64,000 nt of DNA from positions 87,343-151,342 of the forward strand of contig JAHCMI010000011.1 in the NCBI GenBank assembly GCA_019192545.1, written 5' to 3'. Position numbers and translations under genes: made by a program. Source of the stretch: Rivularia sp. MS3. Its GTDB lineage: Bacteria; Cyanobacteriota; Cyanobacteriia; Cyanobacteriales; Nostocaceae. Positions 52,703 through 60,498 of this stretch are shown in pieces. Positions within the stretch are counted from its first letter, which is position 1, and every line of letters begins with the position of its first letter. The notes under the pieces were generated by a model. That model did not search any database and was not told the DNA's origin. It saw only the letters and a list, made by a program, of their open reading frames with translations.

Positions 52703-52727
52703 AGAGACGTTACAGAGTAACGTCTCT
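52703..52727 (+). terminator. Perfect 11-bp hairpin after the protease gene
   Basis: AGAGACGTTAC (52703-52713), AGA, GTAACGTCTCT (52717-52727). It lies 25 bases after the stop codon. No U-tract follows, so it may be a repeat-type or processing hairpin rather than a classical terminator. Confidence 0.55.
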
Positions 52728-52784
52728 CATCTGTATGATTTGTATTGCTTATTTGGTGAAACAGTATAAATAAACGTCAATCAA

Positions 52785-52990
52785 TTTTGGATTTTGGATT
52801 TGCGTTAGCGCAGCGTGCCCGGAGGGCATATTTGGATTGTCCCCGTAAATAAAGTTAGGGGCTTCTCTGATTTTGGATGAGCCACAAACTTCGTTTGAAT
52901 GACGGTCTTCGAGCGTGTCCGTTCACAAAGTGACCTGAAGCGGCTAAGGACATAAATAGATTTTTCCATAGTAAAAACGTTCTTGCTTGA
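52785..52990. repeat. Nest of dispersed repeats between the protease gene and the IS
   Basis: TTTTGGA heptamers (52785-52800) are followed by a GCGTTAGCGCAGCGTGCCCGG element (52802-52830), the inverted relative of the core at 37426-37455. Another hairpin-like stretch begins GTCCGTTCACAAAGTGACC and ends GGAC (52917-52951). No gene is supported; a 63-aa minus frame across it is a by-product. Confidence 0.55.
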
Positions 52991-53007
52991 AACCAATCAA
53001 TATTTAA

Positions 53008-53034
53008 GGGACTTCCAAGAAATAAATTATCCCA
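53008..53034. repeat. IS left terminal inverted repeat
   Basis: GGGACTTCCAAGAAATAAAT continuing TTATCCCA; it pairs with 54578-54604 with three mismatches. Confidence 0.8.
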
Positions 53035-53090
53035 GAAAAATAAAAAGACATCATTTATTTAATAATGATAATCATTTCGATAGTGAGAGG

Positions 53091-53115
53091 AAGGGGCTGC
53101 CAACGGCAGCCCCTT
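53091..53115. terminator. IS-internal hairpin near the left end
   Basis: AAGGGGCTGCC (53091-53101), AAC, GGCAGCCCCTT (53105-53115): a perfect GC-rich stem downstream of the transposase stop, followed by TCTC. It probably terminates transposase transcription and shields it from outside transcription. Confidence 0.6.
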
Positions 53116-53234
53116 TCTCGTTCATCTGAATACATGACAAATCAGTACCTACCTCACTTTTTTAATAAGTACTGAAATTTTTATTTCAGATTAATAATAG
53201 TTAGATAAGAGTTGTATTACTCATTCCTTAAAAA

Positions 53235-53906
53235 TCACGTTTTTCCAAAACAGATATCAATAAACCAGTTACCCAAATCATCAAATATCTCATGCCCAGA
53301 ATTAGTTAGTCTCAAAATTTGTTTTTCAATTTCAGACATGGCTTTCTTAGTTAGCTTAACTCCTGTTTCATAAGTTTTAGTAACTAATTTGACTATTGGA
53401 TTTTTACCTTTCCATGTCATATTAGAAGCAAAATTTAAAGCCGTTTCTATTTCATCCAAAATACTCCCGTTCCAATGATTTTCTAACACAGCCCATGTTC
53501 TTTCAATTGGATTATATTTGCTATGATAAGGTGGATAATAAGCCAAACGAATATTTAGTTCGTATTTTTTAGCAAATTCAACGATGCGTTTCATGAACTG
53601 AGTCCGTCGAGAACTATTTTCCGGACCATTATCTTGATTTATAACTAATGTTTCAATTTGAGAAAAACGGTGTCTTTCTTCTAACCAAAAATCTTCTAAT
53701 ATGTCAACAATAAAATCACTAGTGACTTTCGATTCTGTAAAATACAAAAATAATTCGTCAAGCTCTGGAATGAATATACCGTAGGGAGTGATGCTTGTTT
53801 TCGGGTCAAAATCATAGTCAAAAGTTTTGGTAGGAGTTCTATTTTTACCTCCTCGATCAAAGCAGCCAATTTTTACGCGAGCCTTTGCATCTAAACTTAA
53901 ACGCAA
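53235..53906 (-). CDS. ISAzo13-like transposase, catalytic C-terminal part (-1 frame)
   Basis: The 223-aa open part is the DDE domain. RLSLDAKARVKIGCFDRGGK holds the first Asp, LVINQDNGPENSSRR the second, and YNPIERTWAVLENHWNG the Glu, with YPPYHSKYNPIE typical of the family. The coding pattern continues upstream to the A8 run at 53978-53985 (KIPETEAIFEHLATVNQNAD), so it is not an independent gene. A -1 frameshift on A_AAA_AAA would produce the full transposase of about 410 aa together with the 53945-54475 frame. Confidence 0.75.
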   Translation of the reverse strand: MRLSLDAKARVKIGCFDRGGKNRTPTKTFDYDFDPKTSITPYGIFIPELDELFLYFTESKVTSDFIVDILEDFWLEERHRFSQIETLVINQDNGPENSSRRTQFMKRIVEFAKKYELNIRLAYYPPYHSKYNPIERTWAVLENHWNGSILDEIETALNFASNMTWKGKNPIVKLVTKTYETGVKLTKKAMSEIEKQILRLTNSGHEIFDDLGNWFIDICFGKT

Positions 53907-53944
53907 AATACTAGGCTCTGAGTCTGCATTTTGATTAACTGTTG

Positions 53945-54475
53945 CTAAGTGTTCAAATATCGCTTCGGTTTCTGGAATTTTTTTTGAGGTTGAATTTTCG
54001 CAACACGTCTAAGTTTATAACCTAAATCATTTAATTTTACGCGAATTGTTTCTTCTGAAGGTAATATATCATCATTATAGTTATATTCTGCTATTAATTG
54101 TTTTCTTACTTTAGCTGCGCTAAGTCGTGTATATAATCTTTGACTTTTAAAACTAGGGTCGGTCTGACTTTGAGCATCAACGATACTTTTAATATCTGAT
54201 AAAAGATTAGGCAACTTCAATTCTACTTTGTTTCGTCCTTTTGCAGAATAATTATCAATACAAGTAATACCGCTTTTTAACTCTTTTATTCCTTTACGAA
54301 CACTATACCTATTCCATCCTAATTCTTTTTCTACTAAACGCTGACCTCCAAACCCTAACTCTACTGCTGTTTGTGCCATAAATTTACGTTTAGCTGCACC
54401 TTTTAATTGAAATGCAGTTTCAATCAACACTTTTTTAAACGAATCCGTTAATATTATAGGCATCTTTCGCTGCAC
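53945..54475 (-). CDS. ISAzo13-like transposase, N-terminal part (0 frame)
   Basis: The 176-aa protein is the DNA-binding part: FMAQTAVELGFGGQRLVEKE, LGWNRYSVRKGIKELKSG, then RKQLIAEYNYNDDILPSEET. Helix-turn-helix-like segments match the ISAzo13 (Rhodopirellula-type) transposase N-terminus. After KKFQKPKRYLNT it stops, just past an A8 run; in the -1 frame the true continuation is KKIPETEAIFEHL. By itself it could act as a transposition regulator. ATG is at 54463 (MPIILTDSF) or the upstream start at 54475. Confidence 0.75.
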   Translation of the reverse strand: MQRKMPIILTDSFKKVLIETAFQLKGAAKRKFMAQTAVELGFGGQRLVEKELGWNRYSVRKGIKELKSGITCIDNYSAKGRNKVELKLPNLLSDIKSIVDAQSQTDPSFKSQRLYTRLSAAKVRKQLIAEYNYNDDILPSEETIRVKLNDLGYKLRRVAKIQPQKKFQKPKRYLNT

Positions 54476-54506
54476 CCAAAAACCTAATTCTTAAAATACC
54501 AATACC

Positions 54507-54551
54507 ATATTTAGGAGTGAGGGGGTGCCGTTGGCACCCCCCCTCACTCCT
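54507..54551. terminator. IS-internal hairpin near the right end
   Basis: TTAGGAGTGAGGGGGTGCC pairs with GGCACC...CCTCACTCCTAA around GTT. It lies upstream of the transposase start and would block read-in transcription from outside, as known for many IS elements. Confidence 0.6.
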
Positions 54552-54577
54552 AAGCATAATGATTATCATTCTTATCT

Positions 54578-54604
54578 TGGGATAGTTTATTTTCTGGAAG
54601 TCCC
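54578..54604. repeat. IS right terminal inverted repeat
   Basis: TGGGATAGTTTATTTTCTGG then AAGTCCC; inverted match of 53008-53034 (24 of 27). Confidence 0.8.
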
Positions 54605-54765
54605 TAATCCAAAATCCTGTTGGGTAAAATCTAAAATATTTCGGTCAGTTCTTCTAGCGAACATTTTGCCTGAGTCTGATCGAACTTGCCAGTCACGGAG
54701 TTCGGCAACCGAGTTTTAGTCGTTGTTTGAGAAGAGTCCGACGAGGAAGGAGTGACATCTTCTGT

Positions 54766-55398
54766 TCATGGCTTCGCAGATAGGTTAGAACCGCAATTGA
54801 AACTTTCGGCTTTTCGGTCGGCAATCTGGCGTGCCGCTGTATTTTGATTGGGTTGTGCATCAGCCTTTACCCATTCAATCAAGCATCCTGGTGAACCCTC
54901 GCGACCGACTGAGGTGACAGCAAGTTCCGACGAGCGGGTTGGATAAAAACCGTCTGTCGTAAAGTTGTAGCGCAAAATTATAGCCACTGGCTTGCCGTCG
55001 TGAATGCGCCATTCAACAGTGTCGCCAATTGAATTGTAAGGACGACGCGCAGTTGTCCACGAGGAGTTGGGTACACCCGCGTCTACATCGAAACGACCAC
55101 CCCATTTTGTGACATAGAGAGGAATATCTTGATAGCCTTTACAGCGCAATGCTTGACCGCCCCTTTTTTCATAAGAGGTTTCCAGAACTTTGCAGTTCTC
55201 AAGGTCTAAAGAGGTATAAATGCTTTTAATACTCTTAGGTGTTTCTATGGTGGCATTACCTACTTGCTCAATACTAGGTGTTGTTTGCGTCATAATAGGA
55301 ACAGTTCCTTCTGGTTTGGAATTAGAACTTGAGGAACCACAGCTTCCAAGTAAAAAGACTGTAAATAAAAATCCGAGTTGATATTTAGTTGCATTCAT
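54766..55398 (-). CDS. Predicted lipoprotein of unknown function (210 aa)
   Basis: The lipobox LLGSC (Cys20) follows a hydrophobic signal (LGFLFTVFLLGSC), then a Ser-rich linker. The mature part has four further Cys (NCKVLETSYEKRGGQALRCK, GCLIEWVK, FNCGSN) that may form two disulfides, and a beta-rich pattern (YVTKWGGRFDVDAGVPN; DTVEWRIHDGKPVAIILRYN). The family resembles uncharacterised cyanobacterial lipoproteins. It belongs to a minus-strand run of envelope genes to 59047. Confidence 0.7.
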   Translation of the reverse strand: MNATKYQLGFLFTVFLLGSCGSSSSNSKPEGTVPIMTQTTPSIEQVGNATIETPKSIKSIYTSLDLENCKVLETSYEKRGGQALRCKGYQDIPLYVTKWGGRFDVDAGVPNSSWTTARRPYNSIGDTVEWRIHDGKPVAIILRYNFTTDGFYPTRSSELAVTSVGREGSPGCLIEWVKADAQPNQNTAARQIADRKAESFNCGSNLSAKP

Positions 55399-55486
55399 TG
55401 TTTTTTACTTTATTTAGTTAGGAATATTTTTAGCTGTTGTCGTTATCTAAGCAATAATCCAAATAAATTAAATACTTACAACTTCC

Positions 55487-56187
55487 TTAAAACAGATGTT
55501 CGCTTAAAATCCCTTCAACAACAGCTTTTTTGCTAGCTGGAATTAGCAAAATTTTGCGATTGGGAAATCCGAGAAATCGTTTTTTCAGCCAAATTGTAAG
55601 AATACTTCCCTGTTTACCTTCCCACTTATAAGATTTAATTTTATCCCAATTAATAACTGCCGTCATGACGCAAATAGCTTTTTCTCGTAACTCGAACTTA
55701 GATAGTCCGCTTACTATAAAAAGATAGCTGAAGCCCAATTAATTAATGTCTGAGATAACAAAATATAATTGTCTTCAGAAAAAATCTCAACTGTTCGAGT
55801 AATTAATATATAAGTTTGTCCAATTGCGAAAAAAGTCAAAATTAATCCAGCAGCCAATGTGAATCTGTTACTACGAGTAAACCCCACATTTAGCAATAGC
55901 GAACCTGTTTTTTGTTTGCGCCAAAACCAGATAACAACGCTACCTATTATAAAGATAAGTGATAGAACTGCTAAGGGAAGCAAGAGTAATTCTATATTGA
56001 ATATATTAGATAAATAATAAACCACCAAGGCGATTGCTACTCCCATTAGAAAACTAATAGGAAGAATACCTTCTCGAAAGTATCTTTGAGTAACTTCTTG
56101 TCCCAGAATGAGACTATTAATTAAGTAAACAAAACCTAAACCAATAATAGCTCCTATCAAACCGGATACAACAATTGTCCAATTCAT
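55487..56187 (-). pseudogene. DUF5673-like membrane protein, split by one missing T
   Basis: The first frame (56187 to 55714) has four to five membrane helices (NWTIVVSGLIGAIIGLGFVY... FTLAAGLILTFFAIGQTYIL) and ends INWASAIFL*. The second frame (55738 to 55487) continues FIVSGLSKFELREKAICVM and TAVINWDKIKSYKWEGKQ, the DUF5673 C-terminal domain, ending KKAVVEGILSEHLF. Adding one T to the T5 run (plus-strand A5 at 55718-55722) fuses them as ASAIFFIVSGL. Function unknown. It is frameshifted as sequenced. Confidence 0.65.
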
Positions 56188-56202
56188 TAGCTTTTTCTCC
56201 GC

Positions 56203-56622
56203 TTACCTTTGCAAATATTCTAATTTCACCTGCTGACCCGATTCATTGGTACGATAAGCCCACTTCCGTTGTCCATCGGTGACTATAACTTTCCAACCCG
56301 GAACAATAACCTGAGCGCAGAATTTACCAGGTTCCGCTAGACCCAAACAACTATCACTCCAATTTTGCTTTTGCGCTTGTGTGATACGAAGTGCAGCCAG
56401 AGGTCTACTGGTGCGCTTTACTGCATCGCTCAGAACTGCGCTCTCAACTTTTGGGGGTAATTGATTCAGAGATGGGTTTGGGGTTTGAGTTGATGTAGAA
56501 ACAGATTCTTCTGGTAAATAATTTGTTTGAGTATTGGCACAGGAAGTAGTAGAAAATACCAACACACTGACAGCCGTTATGAGTGCAATTTTATGAAGTA
56601 AACGTAACCAAGACAATTTCAT
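56203..56622 (-). CDS. Predicted lipoprotein (139 aa), conserved W..YR domain
   Basis: The signal peptide has a lipobox-like end (VSVLVFSTTSCANTQ, Cys28), then a Ser/Thr/Pro-rich linker. The C-terminal 75 residues read LAALRITQAQKQNWSDSCLG, CAQVIVPGWKVIVTDGQRKW and YRTNESGQQVKLEYLQR. Similar small domains (Trp, two Cys, GW.V...W.YRT) recur in cyanobacterial exported proteins of unknown function. It lies 15 bases after the start side of the DUF5673-like gene and is likely co-transcribed. Confidence 0.7.
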   Translation of the reverse strand: MKLSWLRLLHKIALITAVSVLVFSTTSCANTQTNYLPEESVSTSTQTPNPSLNQLPPKVESAVLSDAVKRTSRPLAALRITQAQKQNWSDSCLGLAEPGKFCAQVIVPGWKVIVTDGQRKWAYRTNESGQQVKLEYLQR

Positions 56623-56728
56623 AACTCTTTAAAACCTTTGTTCAAATTTTGTATATTTATTAGTAAAACTACGTTATTTAAAATCAAGATAAAGTTGTAC
56701 TCAATAAGAAAATATATTTATTCTTCCA

Positions 56729-58006
56729 TTATTTAAAACACAAATTTTTACCGCTTGCATCCTTGAAACAATCACCATTATTGTTCAAAATTACAACCTT
56801 ATTTACCGTAGGAAATTGTTTCAAAGTCTTGTTAATAGCAGTTTTTATCCGAGCATCATCTCCAACCCCTCCGGTAGGTACATCTCGACAAAACCTTAAT
56901 AGTGCAACTCCCCTATTAATCGTAATGCGGAAATCTTGTTCGCAAGTTGATTCCCCCGCTAAATCTAGTACATCAGTCAAACCATTTTGTTGTTCGCTGT
57001 TAGTGGGACCTGCGATAAGTTGATTAAGAGCAAAGCGAGCTACACCTAAATTATCGGTTGTTCTGGTAACAGGTTGTACCGCAGTAAAATCATCATTGCT
57101 TGCGGAAGTTGGAAAGAAAACTTTAACTTGGTATTGTTTATCTGGGTTTGGATTTGGCTCTGGGTTAGCAGCATTTTTTTGCTGGCAAACAGCCTGGTTC
57201 GCGTCATAATAAGAATACGGTCCTGCTTGTGTAGGATATGTTTCCACGACTTTATCGTTTTCTAAAAAACGAATAGTGCTTAGTTGATTGCAATTAACTC
57301 GAGCAGTTGATACGCTAGTGCTAGGATTTAAACCAGTCATAATTTTATAGTTATAGGTATTAGTATCTGTCTGTTGAATACTTTGTAAATCCACATATTT
57401 AGGTAGACCGTTGAAGGGAGATTCACCAAACTCAATGTAGCGACCATCTTGAACTCTTTCGTAGCCACGAAATGAGTTAGAAATTTCTCGCACAATCGAA
57501 TCAAACTCGGGTTGAAGCGATTTGTTATAGTCAATGTTCAGATGCAAAATTCTATTATTGCTGAACAAAACTTTGTTATAGAATACTTGATTGTTTTCAT
57601 AACCAGAAACGACGAAATAATCGTCTCCTAAACTTTTATAGGTGACTTCTTTATTTGTTTGATTGAACTGCTGGTTATAAAGACTTTCAATATTTTCATC
57701 TTGGATATTATAACGACCAAACACCTTCATCACAATATTTCTATCTGGAGATACAAAGGTGCGACCATCATTATTTTGCGGTGCATCTTGTTTGTTTAAA
57801 AGTTCACCAGGATAAAATATTGAAAAGTTGAAGCGGTCGTTGTAATATCTTTCGTAATTTACATTCCGTGGTTGAGGAACATCAACTGCTTGTGCAACTT
57901 TATAAGTTGCTGATGTTGTAGAATTTGCACTAACTTGAGCAGCATTACCGTTAGAAATACCAGCAGTAACCCAAAGTAAACTGCAAAAAATAGATAATTT
58001 ATTCAT
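56729..58006 (-). CDS. Secreted protein with C-terminal GerMN (sporulation-type) domain
   Basis: The 425-aa protein has a signal peptide (FCSLLWVTAGISNGNAAQVS). Residues about 45-165 (NDRFNFSIFYPGELLNKQD... ILHLNIDYNKSLQPEFDSIV) form an uncharacterised domain. A middle part ends in a PNPDKQYQVKVFF linker. The GerMN domain covers about 290-425: YQVKVFFPTSASNDDFTAVQ, RFALNQLIAGPTNSEQQNGL, VALLRFCRDVPTGG, INKTLKQFPTVNKVVILNNN. GerMN domains bind at the envelope or peptidoglycan. The first-domain end is repeated in the small lipoprotein at 58073. Confidence 0.75.
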   Translation of the reverse strand: MNKLSIFCSLLWVTAGISNGNAAQVSANSTTSATYKVAQAVDVPQPRNVNYERYYNDRFNFSIFYPGELLNKQDAPQNNDGRTFVSPDRNIVMKVFGRYNIQDENIESLYNQQFNQTNKEVTYKSLGDDYFVVSGYENNQVFYNKVLFSNNRILHLNIDYNKSLQPEFDSIVREISNSFRGYERVQDGRYIEFGESPFNGLPKYVDLQSIQQTDTNTYNYKIMTGLNPSTSVSTARVNCNQLSTIRFLENDKVVETYPTQAGPYSYYDANQAVCQQKNAANPEPNPNPDKQYQVKVFFPTSASNDDFTAVQPVTRTTDNLGVARFALNQLIAGPTNSEQQNGLTDVLDLAGESTCEQDFRITINRGVALLRFCRDVPTGGVGDDARIKTAINKTLKQFPTVNKVVILNNNGDCFKDASGKNLCFK

Positions 58007-58072
58007 TGTTTTAAATATTAATAACTACAAAAACTTTATATATTAAGTGTTGAAATATATCTATAACTTTCA

Positions 58073-58366
58073 TTATAAGGTTCGTTCATAGCCACGAAAA
58101 GAGCGAGAAATTTCTTCCACTATCGAATCTAATTCAGGTTGAAGTGATTTATCGTTACGAAGTCTAAGGGTTACAATTCTATTATCGTTTTCTGCTTTAT
58201 AAATTTCAACCGTTTGTGAAACTTGACTAGCTGATAGTGTTACTAAATTATTCGGTGTGAATGGATATATAGTTTCTTTAGCAGAAGTGCAACTAGAAAT
58301 ACTAGCAGCGACTAAAGGTAAAATGTAAAAAGCAAATTTTAATTTATCAAATTTAATCAAAACCAC
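58073..58366 (-). CDS. Small lipoprotein sharing a segment with the GerMN protein (97 aa)
   Basis: The lipoprotein signal is FAFYILPLVAASISSCTS (Cys26). The C-terminal part NDKSLQPELDSIVEEISRSF and RGYERTL matches NKSLQPEFDSIVREISNSF RGYERV of the protein encoded next door at 56729. The DNA of the two segments is also alike. This points to partial duplication in tandem followed by divergence. Role unknown; presumably the same envelope compartment. Confidence 0.6.
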   Translation of the reverse strand: MVLIKFDKLKFAFYILPLVAASISSCTSAKETIYPFTPNNLVTLSASQVSQTVEIYKAENDNRIVTLRLRNDKSLQPELDSIVEEISRSFRGYERTL

Positions 58367-58426
58367 TTTATTGAACTATCTTAAATCATTTGTAGCAAGG
58401 ACTTAAATCCCTACTACAAACTAATA

Positions 58427-59047
58427 TTAATATGTTACTGGTAACTCTGCTGCTCTAGACCTACTAATTACGAAACTCCAGGTTCTAGGTCCAACAATTC
58501 CATCTACCTTTAAATCCTGACTTGATTGAAGTCTTCTGACTGCTTGCTCCGTCAAACGACCAAAGTATCCCGTTACCGGACTTCGATAATAACCAGCGGT
58601 TGATAATTGAGCCTGTAAATCGATTACATCCTGACCCCTATCCCCACGTTCTAAAATGCCAGGATACACTGTAACGTTATTATCTTCTTGCAATTCACTA
58701 ATAGTGCTTGGTCCAGCAATTCCGTCTACTTTTAAGTTTTGTGCAGATTGAAATCTTCTTACAGCTTGTTGGGTTAGCCTACCGTAATATCCAGTTACCG
58801 GACCGTTATAGTAACCTTGATTCGCTAATCTATTTTGTATTCGTCTAACCTCAGCTCCAGAACTTCCTCTGCTAATTGCTTGTACTGCACTACTAAAGCC
58901 AAGAATACCTATGAATATTCCAACTCCTATCAGACGTAATAAACCCGAACCGGGAAATCTTTTTTTGTTGCTCTGTTGCACTTGAGAATTAACGTTTTTT
59001 GAATTATAAGTTAAGTTTTGAGTTTTCTTTTGCAGTTGAGCTATCAT
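58427..59047 (-). CDS. Peptidoglycan-binding protein with two PG_binding_1 domains
   Basis: The 206-aa protein has one membrane or signal segment (LLRLIGVGIFIGILGFSSAV). The first PG-binding domain is SGAEVRRIQNRLANQGYYNG, VTGYYGRLTQQAVRRFQSAQ, LKVDGIAGPSTISEL. The second is GQDVIDLQAQLSTAGYYRSP, VTGYFGRLTEQAVRRLQSSQ, LKVDGIVGPRTW. Both have the canonical D/V-G-I-x-G-P. No hydrolase domain is attached, so it probably anchors to or remodels the cell wall. The ATG at 59047 has AGGAGTAAAT before it. Confidence 0.9.
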   Translation of the reverse strand: MIAQLQKKTQNLTYNSKNVNSQVQQSNKKRFPGSGLLRLIGVGIFIGILGFSSAVQAISRGSSGAEVRRIQNRLANQGYYNGPVTGYYGRLTQQAVRRFQSAQNLKVDGIAGPSTISELQEDNNVTVYPGILERGDRGQDVIDLQAQLSTAGYYRSPVTGYFGRLTEQAVRRLQSSQDLKVDGIVGPRTWSFVISRSRAAELPVTY

Positions 59048-59763
59048 ATTATTTACTCCTTTCTTTCAAACTCATACAGCTAATATTTGATATCGATTTT
59101 ATTTCTGTTGATATACAAACGTGCGCTAATCTTCTTCATCAAAAGCATTCTTGTAAAAAATGGAAATAAGTGCTGAATGATGCTAATGATTTCTATTGTA
59201 GTTTTGATAAATTGGATGATACATCCTTCAGTTGAGAGATTAGGCTAATCTTGATATCTATCAACAGTTAGATTTATCTATTTTATTTTCTATGTTTCTT
59301 CAATTAAAATGTAAATAAAATTGTCATCATTAGAACAAGTATAATAATTTCACCACAGTTGAATTTAATAGAAAGTTTTTGGGAGAAAGGCTATAGTATT
59401 GCAATCGTCACTTCAATGCATAAACCCCTCCTTTTGATATTTGCCATTTAATTTGCGATTCGCTATCAACGTTCAAAAAAAATCAACTTCTTATGACATC
59501 AGCTGTTGCACACCACTTATAAAATTCGCAACCTTAATTATTTATTAACCGCAAGTCTACTTTGGAAAATTGAGAAGAATGCTTTAGTAGCATTCAGTGA
59601 AAATATCTCTTTTATTATTTATCATTAAAGCACCATAAAAAAATGCTTCTATCTCATTAATTACTAACAAAAATCTTCCAACTGCTGATATCCGTTATCA
59701 GCAGTTTTCGTTTTACGGCTCACGCCGATGAGAGGGTGAAGTTCGTAAAAGGATTTTGAAATA
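59048..59763. other. Long gene-free AT-rich region
   Basis: About 715 bases without a credible gene. It marks the transition from envelope genes to small plasmid/phage-like genes. It contains a GAATGC/GCATTC hairpin (59578-59595) and a stronger one at 59680-59706. Confidence 0.5.
59680..59706 (+). terminator. Hairpin with U-rich tail upstream of the DUF6876-like gene
   Basis: AACTGCTGATA (59680-59690) and TATCAGCAGTT (59696-59706) form an 11-bp stem followed by TTCGTTTT. It lies 57 bases before the ATG, so it could be an attenuator or the terminator of an upstream transcript. Confidence 0.55.
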
Positions 59764-60167
59764 ATGAAAACTCCACATGAAATTACCGCTGAACTAAACC
59801 AATTTTATGGTTCAGCCACTCTCTACAAACACTGGCTCGGCTTGAACTATACAGATGGTATTCAATACCTAGCCCAAGAAGCTAATTGTTATTGGCTGTT
59901 AGATGCAATCGCTTCACATCAAACAAATCAATTTCTGTCCAATCCGAAGTTAAGAGAATTTCAAATCTGGCATTTACAAGTTCAAGATAATTCCGATGTG
60001 AAGTCTGCCGTGGGGAGCCTCCCCACGGCGAGCTTCACGTTTTGATTTGTGAATGGGACACGAATCAAGAAGTATTACGCCATGAAATTGAATATACAGA
60101 TTTCCCATTGAGCCATATCAAACTTTATCTAGTTGAGAAAGTCTTAATGCTTCCAAACGAGTACTAA
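59764..60167 (+). pseudogene. DUF6876-like protein interrupted by a 41-bp palindrome
   Basis: The first part reads TAELNQFYGSATLYKHWLGL, NYTDGIQYLAQEANCYWLLD and FQIWHLQVQDNSD, the DUF6876 pattern found on cyanobacterial plasmids and mobile DNA. The frame is then lost in a GC-rich palindrome (59998-60038) and ends KSAVGSLPTASFTF*. The true end continues in another frame: VLICEWDTNQEVLRHEIEYT, FPLSHIKLYLVEKVLMLPNE, stop at 60165-60167. Removing 41 bases (60000-60040) restores one frame of about 120 aa. Function unknown. Confidence 0.65.
59998..60038. repeat. 41-bp palindromic insertion inside a gene
   Basis: Arms GTGAAG and CTTCAC enclose GCCGTGGGGAG, C, CTCCCCACGGC. It is a GC-rich near-perfect palindrome in AT-rich surroundings. 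It is a small palindromic element of the REP type, not found elsewhere in the window. Confidence 0.65.
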
Positions 60168-60197
60168 ATCGCTTCAAGTAGTTCATAAGAAAAAATC

Positions 60198-60443
60198 ATG
60201 ATTCAGGCAATTGATGCAGAACAAATATTCGTCACAAATCTCGAACAATTCATGAGCAAAGCTGACAAGTTCATCAAAATCTACTATTCAGGTGTTAGCG
60301 ACGAAAATCATGTTCGAGAAATGATACAAGAACTGAAAAATTTGGTTTTAGATACAGATTTACAACAGTTAGAAATTGATTATCAGCATAACTGTGAAAT
60401 CAAGGATTTAATGTCAGATTATCACGATTACTGTTGGTGGTAA
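60198..60443 (+). CDS. Small acidic protein (81 aa), unknown
   Basis: I do not recognise it. It is mostly helical and acidic (EQIFVTNLEQFMSKADKFIK; ENHVREMIQELKNLVLDTDL) and ends in an aromatic patch (SDYHDYCWW). It lies 30 bases after the DUF6876-like gene, same strand, and probably belongs to the same small operon. Plasmid- or phage-related by context only. Confidence 0.6.
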   Translation: MIQAIDAEQIFVTNLEQFMSKADKFIKIYYSGVSDENHVREMIQELKNLVLDTDLQQLEIDYQHNCEIKDLMSDYHDYCWW

Positions 60444-60498
60444 TTGGCTAAGAGCTTACGCTCAGATGACAATGAAGTAATTAGGAGAAATCGACCTC

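Larger units (their letters stand above)
53008..54604 (-). mobile_element. Complete ISAzo13-like insertion sequence, 1597 bp
   Basis: It is bounded by 27-bp terminal inverted repeats (24 of 27 match): GGGACTTCCAAGAAATAAAT at the left and GGGACTTCCAGAAAATAAAC, reading inward, at the right. TAA flanks both ends (53005-53007, 54605-54607), a likely 3-bp target duplication. It encodes one transposase on the minus strand in two frames (53945-54475 and 53235-53906) joined at an A8 slippery run. Strong hairpins lie inside each end. It appears intact and potentially active if frameshifting works. Confidence 0.85.

Noticed and set aside
52805..52996. Minus-strand 63-aa ORF
   Set aside because: It runs through a cluster of dispersed repeats and has no protein-like features.
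54525..54719. Plus-strand 64-aa ORF
   Set aside because: It spans the right IS end and flanking DNA, so it is a chance frame.
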